A stretch of 64,000 nucleotides of DNA from Paracamarosporium sp. OC-R06-R3 (GCA_019828545.1 JACVRA010000138.1:248001-312000), one strand, 5' to 3'; shown: positions 21,217 to 35,294, counted from the stretch's first letter. The notes: a model not told the origin generated them from the sequence alone. Numbers and translations are program-made.

Positions 21217-22607
21217 TCATTCCAGGTCTTCATCTATACAACCTTCTGGAGCTATCACAGGATTGCATACAGCCACCTTGCCATCCAAATTGGCAACGTA
21301 GTCCCAGCCCCACCTCGCTGCCATCCCATAAACCGGGAAATCGGTGCTCACAATCTGCGCTCCACTTTCAAACGCACTGTCCCTCATCGTAGTGTTCTTG
21401 CTCAGCACCGTGCTGATCGGTTCGTCTGCACGACTCCTCACGATATACCCTTTTTTTACCTGCCGCTGGATATCAGCAGTGTTGTCGCCAACAGGATTAT
21501 TATGCTTGATGAAGGCGGCAGCCGGCTCGCCTTCGACGCCATTGGTGAACACGGTGCGATTTTGTAGCGACTCGTGACCATTTGCGGTATATAGCTTCGC
21601 AGGACTGTTAGGATCGGATGACGGGTCGTTATCGAAGAAGAACATGAAGCGACCGCGGACATCGTCTAGGAGCGGCCACCCGTGCTGTAAGACGCTCTCC
21701 TCGAGGCTTAGATTGCCGACCCGGATATCATCTGGAACGATAAGTTGCTCACGTGGTAGTACGGACAGGATTTCTGCGTCGACGTTGAGGAGGCGCGGGA
21801 GTGTCCAGTTGGTCGCCTCTCCGGGACATACACCACCCGCATCGCAAGCTGGGGCTTCCGTCTTGAGTTCCAGGTCGATGAGGATAGGAAAATGCTGCTT
21901 GTTCTTGTCCGACCAGTTTTTCAGCTCCGTTAAACAATCCACAAACGTGTGGCACACTGCATTGGGATCGAAATCTGTGACGTGAAACACCTTGATTCCT
22001 GGCTTCAAGAATACATTGCCATCGAAGGGAGTGGTAGAATTTGTCAGATTGGAAAGTGTCCAAATGAGTGGCGGATAGTATAGGCCCCCTTTTTCGTCCG
22101 AGTGCAGATCGAGCTCAAGAGATCTGACGGCTTGGTGTGAGAGTTGGTTGGCCAAGGACGAGTGCGAGTAATAGTAGTTTTCTGGGGCAGGAATGTATTT
22201 TTCGAAGATCTCACGCTCAGAGAGAGAGATCTCGCGATGGTAGGAATTATGGGTTCCGATAACCTGAATCTCGTTCATGCGGAGACCGGAACTTGTATTG
22301 TAAGAGGTAGAAGCGCCATCTGCGTAATTGTTAATTTTTGTTTTGATTCTAAAATATGAGAGCCGTACGTGCAAGGAGCGCAAGGCTCGCGGGTACCTGA
22401 GATATGTAAGCATATATACTTTGATCTTTCTGAACGACGTAAACGACGTACCAGCTTGCCTAGCATGATGTCTTGTCCTCCAAAGCCGATAGTCAAAGAA
22501 ACGATCAAGACAGTGAGCACGAATCCTACGAGCACGAAGTGCGCTCTATATACACTTCGCGACATTGCTCCCAGCTCCGTCCCGCTCTCGCAAAAGAATG
22601 AAGTCAT
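21217..22607 (-). CDS. Ca2+-dependent phosphoinositide phospholipase C-like protein (PLC-like phosphodiesterase fold)
   Basis: Three exons: 22607-22452, 22396-22369 (28-nt microexon) and 22319-21217; 428 aa. The microexon is needed to bypass a stop and join the frames. Exon 1 encodes a signal-anchor helix (HFVLVGFVLTVLIVSLTIGF). The catalytic domain starts at EIQVIGTHNSYH, carrying the first catalytic His. SLELDLHSDEKGG supplies the metal-binding Glu/Asp, followed by IKVFHVTDFDPNAVCHTFVDCL, ILIDLELKTEA and GRFMFFFDNDP. ADEPISTVLSKNTTMRDSAFESGAQIVSTDF completes the barrel. This set matches the Ca2+-dependent PI-PLC family of bacteria and fungi, acting outside the cytosol. Substrate preference (PI, GPI or another phosphodiester) is not readable. 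A second in-frame ATG at 22565 (Met15) is an equally possible start. Confidence 0.85.
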
Positions 22608-22994
22608 TCGAGGATCCCAGTGATGATCATAAGCACATGCATTGGCAAATGATGTTCATTGGACGGTCAATTGTCTGCGTACGTCGACCTGCCGCAAGAG
22701 TCCCGCGCCCCTCAATGTGTTCATGGCATGGCGCCGGGATAAAATGTGAAATGGGAAAGCTCCGAGAAAGCCGGAGAGCAAAGCGTGATAAAGACATGCC
22801 GCATTCCTAGGAACGCGCACGTGGTCGCGCTAACGCCATGATGCGAATGGCCTGCGGGGGTCCGCAATTCGTTTGAACATTCACAGCGCAAGGAATCAAC
22901 GTGATCGAAGCGAGCTTGAACAGGACAAAAATTCGTACCCGTGACTGTTCATATATCTCTATTCTTTTTCACATAAAGGAGAAGCCCTTCGCGA
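22608..22994. other. Intergenic, 387 bp
   Basis: It lies upstream of the PI-PLC-like gene and downstream of the SDR gene, both on the minus strand. No other feature seen. Confidence 0.5.
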
Positions 22995-23850
22995 TTACCA
23001 TGGGAACTGACGACCATAGCGACCAATGAACGTGCCCGCCTCAGCATCCCTCTTACCTTGTACTATGTCCAGGATTGCCTGTGCACTCGTCTCGGAACTT
23101 TCAGCGCCCATCGCGGCCCTCCTATCTCTTTGTCCTGCAAGATTGGTGACGACGAATCCGGGGCAGAAGCTCCAAACCTTGACACCCTGGTCTTTGAGGC
23201 TGGTATATTGGCACGTCGTGAACATGTTCAACGCTGCCTTGCTCATCCGATAAGCGGTGAACGGGTTATTGTAGGAATGGTGGCTAGGATCTGAGCCCTC
23301 GGTGATACTTCCCAGCTCCGAGGATACATTGATGATCTTCTTGCCTTCAGAAGCCAAGATGAGGGGAACAAGGGCCTGTGTTAGGATTGCTGGACCGTAG
23401 ACGTTGGTCTCGAAACTTTCGCGGAGTTGCTCACGCGTCGGATTTTTGGATTGGACTTGGTTGCCAGCGTTATTGATGAGGACGTCTAGGCGGCCATAAT
23501 CGGTCTCCAGCTGTTTAGCTGCGGCGTGGATGCTGTCGTCGTTTGACACGTCGAGTGCGAGGAGACTGAGTGTTCCTTGAGGTTTACGGGCTTGGACTTC
23601 GTCTAGTGCTTTTTGTCCCTTTTCTAAGTTCCGCACTCCCATTATAACATGGTTGCTTGCTGCTTTCGCCAGGTAATGAGCTGCATCTGAATATCGAGGT
23701 ATAATTAGACAGGAAACCAGAAGCAATCCTATGCTAAAGGTGCTTACCGAGTCCAACACCAGAGTTGGCGCCTGTGTATGTTAGTATACGACATATTGAA
23801 TCTGTAAGTAGCTAACCTGTGATGAGGATGATCTGTTTACTTGTGGCCAT
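22995..23850 (-). CDS. Short-chain dehydrogenase/reductase (classical SDR)
   Basis: Three exons: 23850-23817, 23771-23748 (24-nt microexon) and 23686-22995; introns 45 and 61 nt; 249 aa. The Rossmann NAD(P)-binding motif TGANSGVG (residues 11-18) is assembled from exons 1 and 2. LDVLINNAG (NNAG 91-94) follows, then the catalytic Ser in IINVSSELG (about 141) and YRMSK (Tyr165, Lys169). The length is normal for classical SDRs. There is no signal peptide; cytosolic. The R-rich start of strand 2 (MGVRNLEKG) suggests NADP(H) preference, which is inference. Substrate unknown; no clustered biosynthetic genes. Confidence 0.9.
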
Positions 23851-26800
23851 TGTGATACTAACGATGACGTCGAGGCTCAACTAAATGACATACAATTTTC
23901 TTATGTATGCTTGAGCGCACATCGGAGAGAAACTTGTACGTTTATATATGGCCTGCCGATGCACTGTGCGCGGGGCGTTGGATGACGGAATAGGTTAGGT
24001 CCACCTCGTAAAAGCAAGCCATGTACTGGGACGGAGTGGAATGGTTGCTAAAACCCGAGTCGATATCGTGATTTACATACCAAAGCTAGTCGTAGCCAAA
24101 GCTACCAACGCTTAGGATGTACGATGGGGATCTCTGCGGGACGAGACGCTCTACAACTGAATGGGCACGTTGTCCGACAGCATCGTACAACGACGCTCAA
24201 GAACAAGCATTGAGATGATATTCAAGCTTCAGTACGGGTGGCTCAAGAGCTTTCGGCACCCTTTGCAGGTCGCTGGTTGGATCAAGACGTAATGCTTGTC
24301 AGCACGCGCACTTCCGAATGGACTTAACGGAGCTTATTGTGAGCAAAGCCGGAGCGAGCAGGACGAACGTGCATTTCGCAGAGCGCATTCTGTCTGTAAG
24401 CTTTGGATATATGATATAAGGCACCGTGTTTTGGCAATTGCAGATCCCAAAAGAACTTGGCGCCCTGTGAAGTGAGAATGCACTTTGTGCTTCAAGGTCA
24501 CGTGTAGATGAGTAGCTTATTCAGCACATATCGAGCAGCGCCAACGGCGCTCGCTTCGGATGACACCGTACATGCACATCTCTTATAGCAGCATACCTAA
24601 ATCTATCGGCACTCTAACGGCTAATCCACAGCTGAAAGAAATATATACCTTGACTCGTTCATTTATACATGCCATATTCGAATGCGCCTGTCATGGCCAT
24701 CCTCCGTCTGCGCGTCTGACACTTGTGCCTTTGTACAGTGACGCAAGGACAAGTACCGCGTTTGCCCAAGGAACAACTCACACCTCACTATGGAAATTTT
24801 GCTGATGATGAAAACTTTATAACGGCAATCTCTTTGCCAAACCTAGATCCTCTTGGAATTACAGGCAGACGTACGGTCATTTTGCGCCTAGACTGCTCAG
24901 CAGAGAGCGAAAAGATATGCAAACTCCTCTCGAAGCGATCTCTGCTTGCTCAATCTGTCCAGCGACTTCTACAACATCGATTGGTAGTAGTGTTTGATTA
25001 GAAATTCTCAAAGAAGCTTTGGGGCAACATATCCGTTGTCAATTTGGCCTGCTATGGTTGCGCAGATATAACCATCAAGTGCGTTGTCAAATGCCCCAGA
25101 TCTTGGACTCTGAGATTTTGACGGCCTTGGTTGCTTTATGTTAGAATCGATAAGGTTCTGGGCAATGAACCCCGACCTCCGCTCCCTCTTCGCGCGGCCA
25201 GGGCGTTGATCACCACCCGCTTGCTAGATAAAAGAATCCGGACCCGCATTAGATATCATCTAATATTGTGACCCAACGAATTTGATTCGTGCATCTATTC
25301 ACGACGGATCCGACGAATCATTTTTATCCAGGAACCTGCTTGGCACCAAGACGGTATGCAGTTTGGAAGCAGGGATAACCTCTGCCGAAACATTGCCTGG
25401 GTCTTGATTATATCATTGCACACCCGGTTTTCATGTGGAATTATACTGACAGCTAGCAACCTGAATGTTACACGAAGTTGGCAAACTTCATCCCGACGTT
25501 AGGGTTACGAGCAGCTTTTGGTGGGACACTGACAGCAATCTTTGACATTAACCTCTTCTATGGTTCGTAGGAAGACATGACTACAACTCCTAATAGAAGA
25601 AGAACTGAAAATACACAAGCTTGCTTATTGTTGTACGATTCGGGTGCGACTGGAACGAACCAGCCATGTGAGCTCTATGTAGGTAATAGGAATGAGTGCC
25701 CAAAAATGGGTGCACGTGCTGCTACGGAGGCTCTGGAGTTGTGCATCGCTGTCACCTGTCATCTCCCTCTTCTCTCCGGGAGCATTATCCTCTTTCATGT
25801 AGCTTTTGCCTCTATACATCGGAGCGAATATCCTCCCCTATCAACGTCCAAAGCGAATCGGCGAATCGGCGAACGGCGCGGGGCGCGATGTGCGATCATG
25901 GTTCAGATGACAGCATGCCGTTCGCCCCTTCTGTGCTCCCATTTTCTAACGTTCAAAATTTGAAAAAACGTAAATCTCTTCTGCTGACAGGCCGTAGTTA
26001 CACCGAACAAATTAGGGGCACAGAACAGCGGACTGATGTCTAACACGTTTACGTCTCTACGGGACAGCTTCAAGATAGCACTGCAGCAGTCTTGCATTAA
26101 TATACACATCTTAATCTCTCAACAATTCGCCAGAATTGCATCCCGCGGCGATTGTTAGGTGGGCGCGATTACCTAAAGGGGTCCTTGCTGATGGATACCC
26201 TAGTAGTTCACACTCCCAGCAACGGGTGGCACCGGCTAGTGTATGTGCGCAACGGCGTTTGAGAGCAAGTTCATGATGCGTAAATCGGGCTGATGCTACT
26301 GTAGGTACGCGTCTTCCATGTGGGGCCTTTGGAATGAAAAGCGGCACAACGTTGACATTCTACTTCACTTTCTTAGATTAGTCGCATCCACAGGGCTTGC
26401 GTTCCGCTAGAATCTTTCGAAGGGAAGGAGATCCGGCCCCTTCGGCGTCTGGAAAATGTTGGATAAGGCTAGCGGGGCCATAGATTGCGAACGACCCGTT
26501 GCGGCTCTCCGACATGGCAGTCTTGTAGAAGCCGCCGCGGATTTAACCGACACCTATCATCATCAGCCAAACTATGCAGGGTCTTCCGAGTGGCCACCAA
26601 CAGCGATGGGATTTCGTTACCACACTCTCGCCTTTGTTAAGCTTAATTGCTCCTGCACCTTGTCCCTTACCGGAGAAATTCTCGCCCACCAGATTCGTCC
26701 CCAGGATGCGGATCACTGCCTGATCGATGATGCCGTGCCAAGTCACTCAACGTCCTCGCTTCAAACTACCGTGCTGCATATTGGCTTGCTTCCAAGCGCA

Positions 26801-27261
26801 TATCCGAAGACTTGCACAGTTGCATGCCAAAGCCGAACCTCCTATGCTGTCAGTGGCGTTCGACTCAACCGAACGGTCGCACATATGGCCCACAGCGGCG
26901 AGAGGAAGACGTGTAAGTGGACCGGTTCCGCTGTCACTATCAGGGACGAACCGTTCTTTCGCATGGCCGTGCTCCACTACTGTCCGCATGTTTGAAGGCT
27001 GTTTAATATCTTTGCTCTCAACCGATGATTGTGTTTCCCGTCCGGGCGCATGTCTTTTCCATCGAGATCAGGGTAGCCCTAGCGTTTCGCGCGCCGATGC
27101 AGGGCATGTCCCACCATGTACGCACATGAAAGCCTTGATGGTGTGCGTCGAGACCCTTTGCTAGCCCATAAGACCATGTGAAAACAGCATGTCCGGACCA
27201 AGCACGTCGTCCACCTTTGTTTTCCTATCTCCCTCTTTAGATTGAGAACCATTCAGCGGCA
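23851..27261. other. Gene-poor stretch, 3.4 kb, between SDR and ags1
   Basis: It is the divergent space before the SDR gene (-) and the glucan synthase gene (+). Frames are short and unsupported by splice logic. One frame at 26456-26995 (+) is longest but shows no domain and has a random-like composition. I find no terminal repeats, tRNA or recognisable transposon relic. It may hold long regulatory DNA for ags1. Confidence 0.55.
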
Positions 27262-30200
27262 ATGTTTGCCATTCGCAAACTCCTGTCTCTGTTATGTCTC
27301 TCCTTTTCTGTTATTGCGCTTCGTTATGACCCTGTACATGATGGTTGGAACTTGAATTTGAACCAAACCGCGACCGAGCCGCTGCACTATTGGGGTGAAT
27401 GGGAGAACCACACTTTTCACCCATCACCGAAGAGCTGGCGCTTTCCGTTCTATGTTCTCACCCTAGACAGATATGTTGACGGTGACCCGACGAACAATGA
27501 GGCAAATGGCACCACTTTCGAACACGACTGGACGAGCAACCAGTTCCGATTTGGTGGCGACGCCAAAGGGATGATGAACAACCTTGTGAGTGCGGGAACA
27601 GAAGCGACAACTTTTGCAGATGAGTAGCTAACTCTTAATTACAGGATTATATACAGGGCATGGGAATTAAGGTAATATCCCCCATATGCAGATGAATGAG
27701 CATTGTTGACCTTTTGCAGGCTGTTTACTTTTCTGGTACTCCCTTTATCAACATGCCATGGAGCAGCGATGGATTTGGAGCGCTCGACTTTACGCTTCTC
27801 GACCATCACCATGGTATGATCGAGGACTGGAGAGCTTTGATCTCTGAAATGCACCGTCGAGGAATGTATGCGATCATGGACAATACTCTCGGAACGATGG
27901 GAGACTTGTTACAATGGGTTGGTAAAGAGAATGAAACAGCACCCTTCAAGTGGAGCGAGTACGACGTTCGTTACAAATCGTCCCGACAATATCACGACTT
28001 TGCTATTGGAAACAACCTTAATGCGACCTGCCATTACCCGCGTATGTGGGGGGAGGATGGGTATCCTCTTAAGAATGGGTCGGTATTGGAGGCTATGAAT
28101 AGACCTTGCAGAGATAGCGAATTCGATCAGGTAATGTTCCCGCATATTCTTCTCCGGTACCATGCTGATATTTGATAGTACGGCGACATGAAAGGCGTCG
28201 GTGAAGTTCCAGTCTGGGAAACTCAGCTCGCCAAGTTTGCCGGCGTCCAGGACCGTCTTCGGACGTGGCGCGATGATGTCCTCGAGAAAATTATGCATTT
28301 TTCCTGCATGCAAATCGCCATGTTAGATCTGGATGGGTTCAGAATGGATAAGGCTGCACAGACACCAGTTGGTGTGCACGCCAAGTTCTCTGATTACCAA
28401 AGGCAGTGTGCAAAGCGCTACGGCAAGGAGAATTTTCTCATTGTTGGTGAAGTCGTCAGTAAGATCCCGTATGCTTCTTTGCTCATTGGCCGCGGAAAGC
28501 AGCCAAACATGCATTTCAAAGGTCACAGGCAAGCGGTTGAAGCTATCGAACCTTGGAAGGACAACAACTACCTCAGAGAATTTGGATCAGTTGCTCTGGA
28601 TGGAGACGCATTCCATTATCCATTCTATGGCGCCATGACCAGGTTTCTCGGGTTAGACGGCCCTATTGGTCTCGAAGGTGTCGACTTCGTCGAGATCTGG
28701 CACGACTTGCTTTTGCACACCGACATGGGGAACGCGTACACTGGCGAATTTGACCCGCGCTTCTTGTGGGGTATGACCAACCAAGATGTTTTTCGATGGC
28801 CTGCACTTGCCAATGGCACGCAACGCCACCTTTTGGGTCTCGCCATAGCAAACTTGTTAATGCCTGGCGCACCTTTCCAACTCTGGGGTGAGGAGCAGGA
28901 GTCTTATATCTTAGAAAACCAGGCGAGCGACTACGTCTTCGGCCGAACACCGATGGCTTCACAACGTGCATGGCAACTCCATGGGTGCTACACACTTGGT
29001 GAAGAGGTCTATGTCGATATGCCGTTCGACAAGGCGCTCCGTGGTTGTAAAGACGACTCAGTAAGCCTTGATCATCGCGACCCCTCGCATTTCATGCGTA
29101 ACATCTACAAACGCCACTATGAACTCCGGGAACAGTATGCTGTGCTGAATGACGGCGCTTTCCTTGAGACACTATCTAAGCAAATCTACGACGTCTTCCT
29201 TCCTGGTAGCATTGGTCTGTCATCGCCAACCGGTATCTGGAGCGTTTATCGTGGTGCCTTTCCCGACGTCCAGAACTTCTCGGAAGCGGGCGACTTGGGA
29301 AACCAAGGTGTATGGTTCATCTACTCGAACGAAAATAAGACGGTCAATTACACTTTCAACTGTCGCGACGAAAATAAAAGTCTAATCGCCCCGTTCCCCG
29401 AAGGCACCACGGTCAAGAGTCTAATGTTTCCGTACGAGGAGCTTACACTTGGAAGTTCCGTAGTCAAGCTGAATCTTGAGAACTCTACTGAAACCAACGG
29501 TTGTCTGGATAGCCTTGAGATGCAGCCATGGAGCTACAAACTCTTTGTACCTAAGGACAAGTTTGCTGAACCTCGTCCGACCATCACTCGCGTTATCCCT
29601 GGACACGATGCTCGACTCATTTCTAACGTATCCGATGGAGAACCACAAACAATCCCTATCGAGGTACATTTTTCCAGCGAGATGGATTGCGATCTGGCGA
29701 AACAGAATTTCTCCATTCGGTCGACAACTTCCACTGGTCAAGTTGCACGACTCAACACTTCTAGTGTTACGTGCTTCAGTGTACCAGTCGAGAAGGAACA
29801 GCAGTATATTGGTCAGATCGGTACAGCTTGGGTAATGAAGGGAGAGCTCGAAAATGTACACGATGGCATTCATGTCTACACACTCAACAACATCTCTACA
29901 GAGAGCACCAACCTCTACACTCAAGCGGTAGATCATTTCATGTTCCGCGTTGGTCAGCCTGAGAATCCGATGATATTCCCTGCAGCTGCCAATTACTCCT
30001 CGTCCCTTCTCCACCGCGACGAGAAAACGGGGGCGCTCATCGTTTCTCACAAAGCTACTGGAGCAGACAAGTGGCAGTACACATTGAACTGGGGTGCTAC
30101 ATGGAGCGATTGGCGCGACTATACTTCAGTCAATGATAGCCTCACCGAGCAGCCGTGGTCAGGCTCGAAAGACCAAGCATGGGAGGGCGAGCACGTCGAG

Positions 30201-33200
30201 ATTCGTTACTGGAGCGAGATGGCAGGAAGTATGGAGCACGTTCAGCACGGTGACGTTGGCTCTAAAGCTCCACGTCGTTGGCCACATATGCATGTCACTG
30301 GAGACTGGAACCTGTATGGCTTCGATTCAGGCTTACCTGATAGAATGCATGACACAGGCATTGGACAGTGGCATTTCGATATGATGGCGGAATACCCAAC
30401 GGACGTCATTCTCAGCACATGGGGCATCAACCCAGATGGCCAACCGGATAAGTCGAAGATTTACGGTGACGTTGATCATGATGGTGTTTTGGATTGGCTT
30501 CCGCCAACCAGTCTGGGAAAGAACGTTATCAATATCACAAATCCGGGAATGCCGTATGTTGGTGTGAAGCTGATAGTCAACGACGGAGACTTGCGCTATA
30601 CTTATCAACCAGTCGGATCTGCATGGAGACAACTCACTATCTCTCTACTCCTTGCTATTATCCCTCTTAGTACTGGATCGCTTGCCATCTGGCTTTTCCT
30701 CAAATCCTTTTACCATGTCAAGTTTAACCAACGTGGTATGTCTGAGAAGCGGTCCGTCATTCTGGCTGGGCTGCCGAATTTCTCCGGCGCCATCAAGCAC
30801 TTTACCACCCTCAAGCCGTGGACACCAAAGCCGAAGCCTGAGGCCCTGTCAAACCCTCAACGACGAGAGGGGTTCGCTTTGGAAAATGAGAGTCAACGTC
30901 GAACCGTTCTTATTGCAACCATGGAATATGAAATCGAAGATTGGAAAATCAAGGTCAAGATCGGCGGTTTAGGTGTCATGGCTTCACTCATGGCCAAGAA
31001 TCTCCAACACCAGAACCTTATCTGGGTCGTTCCTTGCGTTGGCGGTGTAGAGTATCCAACAAGCGAGGATGCCGAACCGATGCAAATTACCATTCTCGAC
31101 CAATTATATAACATCCATGTTCAGTATCACCGCTTTCAAAACATCACGTTCGTCCTTCTGGATGCGCCAGTGTTCCGCGCGCAGACGAAGAACGAGCCAT
31201 ACCCAGCTCGTATGGACGACTTGGAGAGTGCTGTGTTCTATTCCGCTTGGAACCAGTGTATTGCTGCGGCTATTCAGCGGTTTCCTGAAATCGATCTGTA
31301 CCATATCAACGACTACCACGGTACACTTGCGCCACTCTATATGCTGCCGGATGCTGCACCGCCATGCTGTCTCTCGCTTCATAACGCCGAATTCCAGGGT
31401 TTATGGTCTATCAAGCGACCACAGGATCTTGATGAGATTTGCAGGGTCTTCAATCTTAGCAAAGAGATCGTACAAAAATATGTACAGTTCGGCGAGGTAT
31501 TCAATATGCTGCATGCAGGTGCAAGCTATCTCCGAATCCACCAGCGCGGTTTCGGTGCCGTCGGTGTCTCCAAGAAGTACGGCAAGCGATCTTTCGCCAG
31601 ATATCCCATATTCTGGGGTTTAACGAAGATCGGTTCCCTTCCTAACCCTGATCCAACTGATACTGCACCTTGGAGCAAAACCGAAAGGCTACCGGCCTCT
31701 ATCGACATCGACACCAATGGTGAAGCACAGCGTGGTATGCTTCGAACTCAAGCACAAGAGTGGGCCGGTCTTCAGGTCAATCCTGATGCCGACCTTTTCG
31801 TCTTTGTTGGCCGTTGGTCCCTGCAAAAAGGCATCGATTTGATCGCAGACGTCTTCCCATCCATTCTCGAAAAGAACCCTCAAGTACAATTGATTTGTGT
31901 TGGACCTGTCATCGATCTCTATGGAAAATTTTCAGCTGCTAAGTTACAGCGTCTTATGGAGATGTATCCAGAGCGCGTATGCTCCAAACCAGAGTTCACA
32001 GTCCTCCCACCTTACATCTTCAGTGGTGCTGAGTTCGCCTTGATTCCGTCGCGTGACGAGCCTTTTGGCTTGGTTGCAGTCGAATTTGGCCGCAAGGGTG
32101 CGCTTGGTGTCGGCTCCAGAGTGGGTGGTCTTGGGAATATGCCTGGGTGGTGGTTCACGATTGAATCAGTTGCGACCAAGCACCTCGTACGCCAATTTCA
32201 AAGATCCATCAAAGCTGCCATAGCTTCCTCCAAGGAAACTCGAGCAGAGATGAGAGCGCGCTCTTCGCTGCAGCGATTTCCAGTGGCTCAATGGCTCGAT
32301 AGACTGGAGAAGTTACAGTCTGGATCCATCAAAACGCATTCGCACGTAACCGGAGCACGTGCCTCTCGAACGTCTGGTGCAAACACACCCGCCATTCTCT
32401 CTCCATTACCTTCCGCTCCGGGTTCAGCTTTCATTTCTCCTGCAAACACTCGGCCTTCCAGTCGTTGGGGTAGCCGCGTCGTAAGCCGAGCCACCAGTCG
32501 AGCGACCAGTCCAATCCGTGAAGAGCCTTCAGGGGATGTTCCAGCTGTACCCAATCTAAACATCGCCCTTTCCCGAAAACGACGTCCAGCAAGATCGGAG
32601 ACTATTAGCCTGGACTCCGCCGCTCATTCGGTTGTGAATTCGACTACAAATTCACCTTTAGATACGCCAGTACCAGGGTCGCCTGTTGAACTTCCATCCG
32701 CTAATGGTGGAAATGGCTCTAGCTTGACACCTATTCCAAGCGCTTCATTACAGCAAGAGGAGGAATATTTCTCAAGTAGCGACCTAAGAAGGCAACTTGG
32801 CCGTGCAGCTATCTCTAGGAGTATGTCTCGTCAGAACTCTCAAGACTCAAACATTTCCCAGTCATCGAATGAGGCTCGACAGGATTCGCAAGATTCGGAT
32901 CGTGTTCCGGATAGTCTAACTTCAGACCCTTCGTCTGCTGTACAGGCATTAAGCGCTCAGCCGTCGCTCCTCAGTCTACAATCTGTGGTGGGTGAGCAAA
33001 AGAGCTACCGTATGCAGAAGGTAGATCCGTTTTTCACCGACTCGCAGGGGGTCTACGCAAAGCAGTTTGAGAGACTCCTCGGTGGCCTCAACGGACGTAC
33101 CTCGACCAACGAGCTTTGCATTGAGGAATTCATTGTCAAATCCGAAAAGAACTGGTTCGCGCGGCTCTATGACGCAAAGCTCGGCGTCAAAAGATCATAC

Positions 33201-34649
33201 AACAAAAGCACAACTGTCCGTGTGGATGAAGCAGGCAGTAGTGGTAACAGCAGCAGTAGCAGCTCAGACGCTTCCATCCAGATGGGGACGATTATCGAGG
33301 ACGAGTTCGAGCTCGGCAACGACTACACTCCACCCAAAGGATTTCAGAGAATTGTCCAGTACAAGATTCGCGACTGGCCTGTGTTTTCGTTTTTCATTGC
33401 TCTTGGCCAAATCCTTTCCGCAAACAGCTACCAGGTCACTCTGCTTTCCGGAGAGATAGGACAGACTGCTAGCAAGCTCTACACCGTGGCCAGCATTTAC
33501 TTAGCGGGATCGATCATATGGTGGACACTCTTCCGTACGATGCCATCACGCAATGTTATTGCATACCCCTTTATCTGCTACGGTCTCGCGTTCTTCATCC
33601 TCGGTATGGCCCCTTACGGTAGTTCTTTTGTCGCTCGCGGATGGATACAGAATGTCGCAACTGGCTTGTACGCTCTCGCTTCTGGTTCCGGCTCTCTCTT
33701 CTTCGCACTCAATTTCGGCTCCGATGGTGGTACAGCGACTCATACATGGGTTTTCCGCGCCTGTGTCGTCCAGGGCACGCAGCAAATCTACGTCACAGTG
33801 CTCTGGTACTGGGGCGCGCATCTCTCAGCCTTGAGTGCCTCCGGTCAAAACCCGACTGGCTTCGCGACAAGCCCATACATCACGGCAGTCACGACGCCTA
33901 TCGCCTTCCTGCTCGCCTTCATCGGTATAGCGCTCTACCTCGGCCTCCCAGAATTCTACCGCAGCTCGCCTGGAAGCGTACCCTCCTTCTATAGCGCAGT
34001 ATGCCGCCGCAAGATCATTCTCTGGTTCTTCGTCGTGGTGGTCATCCAGAACTACTTCCTCTCTGCGCCCTACGGTCGCAACTGGCGCTACCTCTGGAGC
34101 TCGAACCTCGTGCCAGCATGGGGCATCGCTATTCTCGTCATCGTCTTCTTCGTGCTCGTCTGGATCGCCGTCTTCTCGCTTTTCCGGCGCTTGTCAATAG
34201 AGCACAGCTGGATCCTGCCCATCTTTGCCATCGGCCTTGGTGCACCACGCTGGGCGCAGATGCTCTGGGGAACATCGGGTATGGGGTCGTTCATTCCATG
34301 GGCTGCAACACCAGCCGTTGGTGCGCTGCTCGGACGTGCACTGTGGCTTTGGCTCGGTGTGCTAGACGCACTACAGGGTGTGGGCTTCGGCATGATCCTG
34401 CTGCAGACTATGACACGCTTCCATGTGGCGTTTACGCTTACGGCTGCACAAGTTGTGGGATCTGTCGCGACGATAGTTGCGCGTGCTACGGCGCCGGATA
34501 ACCTTGGTCCTGGACCTGTATTCCCGAACTTGGCCCTGACGTTAGACGGGCTGGGTAATGCGGTCTTCTGGGTTGCGTTGGCGCTGCAGGGTGTGGTCTG
34601 TGTAGGGTTCTTCATGTTCTTCCGGAAGGAGCAGTTGTCCAAGCCATGA
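27262..34649 (+). CDS. ags1: Cell wall alpha-1,3-glucan synthase
   Basis: Four exons: 27262-27585, 27645-27671 (27-nt microexon), 27720-28130 and 28179-34649; 2410 aa, the usual length. A signal peptide (1-20) precedes an extracellular GH13-type amylase-like domain (about 45-560) with LDLDGFRMDKA (Asp about 311) and FLIVGEVVSK (Glu about 345). This half is thought to process or link chains outside the cell. One TM at about 1080-1100 leads to a cytosolic GT5 glycogen-synthase-like domain (about 1165-1640), with KIGGLGVMA for substrate-loop binding and SRDEPFGLVAVEFGRKG for nucleotide-sugar binding. A Ser/Pro-rich linker follows (about 1640-1880), then about a dozen TM segments (about 1985-2400) proposed to export the polymer. 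The product is wall alpha-1,3-glucan, which masks beta-glucan and affects adhesion. No broken motif or frameshift is seen. Confidence 0.97.
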
Positions 34650-35294
34650 GGTGGTTTGGTGAGAAAAGAAGTTCGCAAGCGTGTGGAGCGTATAAGTACT
34701 CTGAAGTCGAAGTTTTTTTTTCGTCATCGGTTTGTCTACGACCTCTTAATGTTTGCTTTGGTTTTTAATTTGCTAATTGGTGACCATTGGTTTTACGATG
34801 GTGTTTGGAGCATTATTGGTTGTATTGTGGGCGTTCAAGAAACACATACTTCGCATTACATTACATTACACAACATTACATTCCTTTCCATAGATATGCA
34901 TAGAATTGTATCTATCCTTCACGGAGCTTTATTACCAACTGAACATTCAAAGTGATAAAAGAGCAACCATACTATGAGTACACTCGATTAAATTAAACTA
35001 AACTCAAAGGATATGTATGTACAGCCAAAGTACGAAATCCAATCGTCCGTCCATCCTCAACCGGACGGAGAAAAAAGGGTATCTAATGCAGTAAAGAGTG
35101 ACGCCATTCAGGATCTTCCTTTCTGATCCCATCCCATCCCAATATCATAAAGAGCGTAATCCGCACAACGGCAGGAACTTTTGTTGTAATCGAAACAAAT
35201 ACGAATGGAACAAGACATTAGTGAGACAGCCACCCATTCTAGCTGTAAGGAGCGACGGTATGAAATAAAGAAGACAAGGAAAGAAAAAGGAGAT
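34650..35294. other. Convergent 3' region, 0.65 kb, with ATTAC repeat
   Basis: It lies between the stops of ags1 (+) and the 7-TM gene (-). An ATTAC pentamer repeat occurs at about 34854-34882. No coding sequence. Confidence 0.55.

Noticed and set aside
26456..26995. 179-residue plus-strand frame upstream of ags1
   Set aside because: No domain, no neighbouring exons, random-like composition; could only be rescued by transcript evidence.
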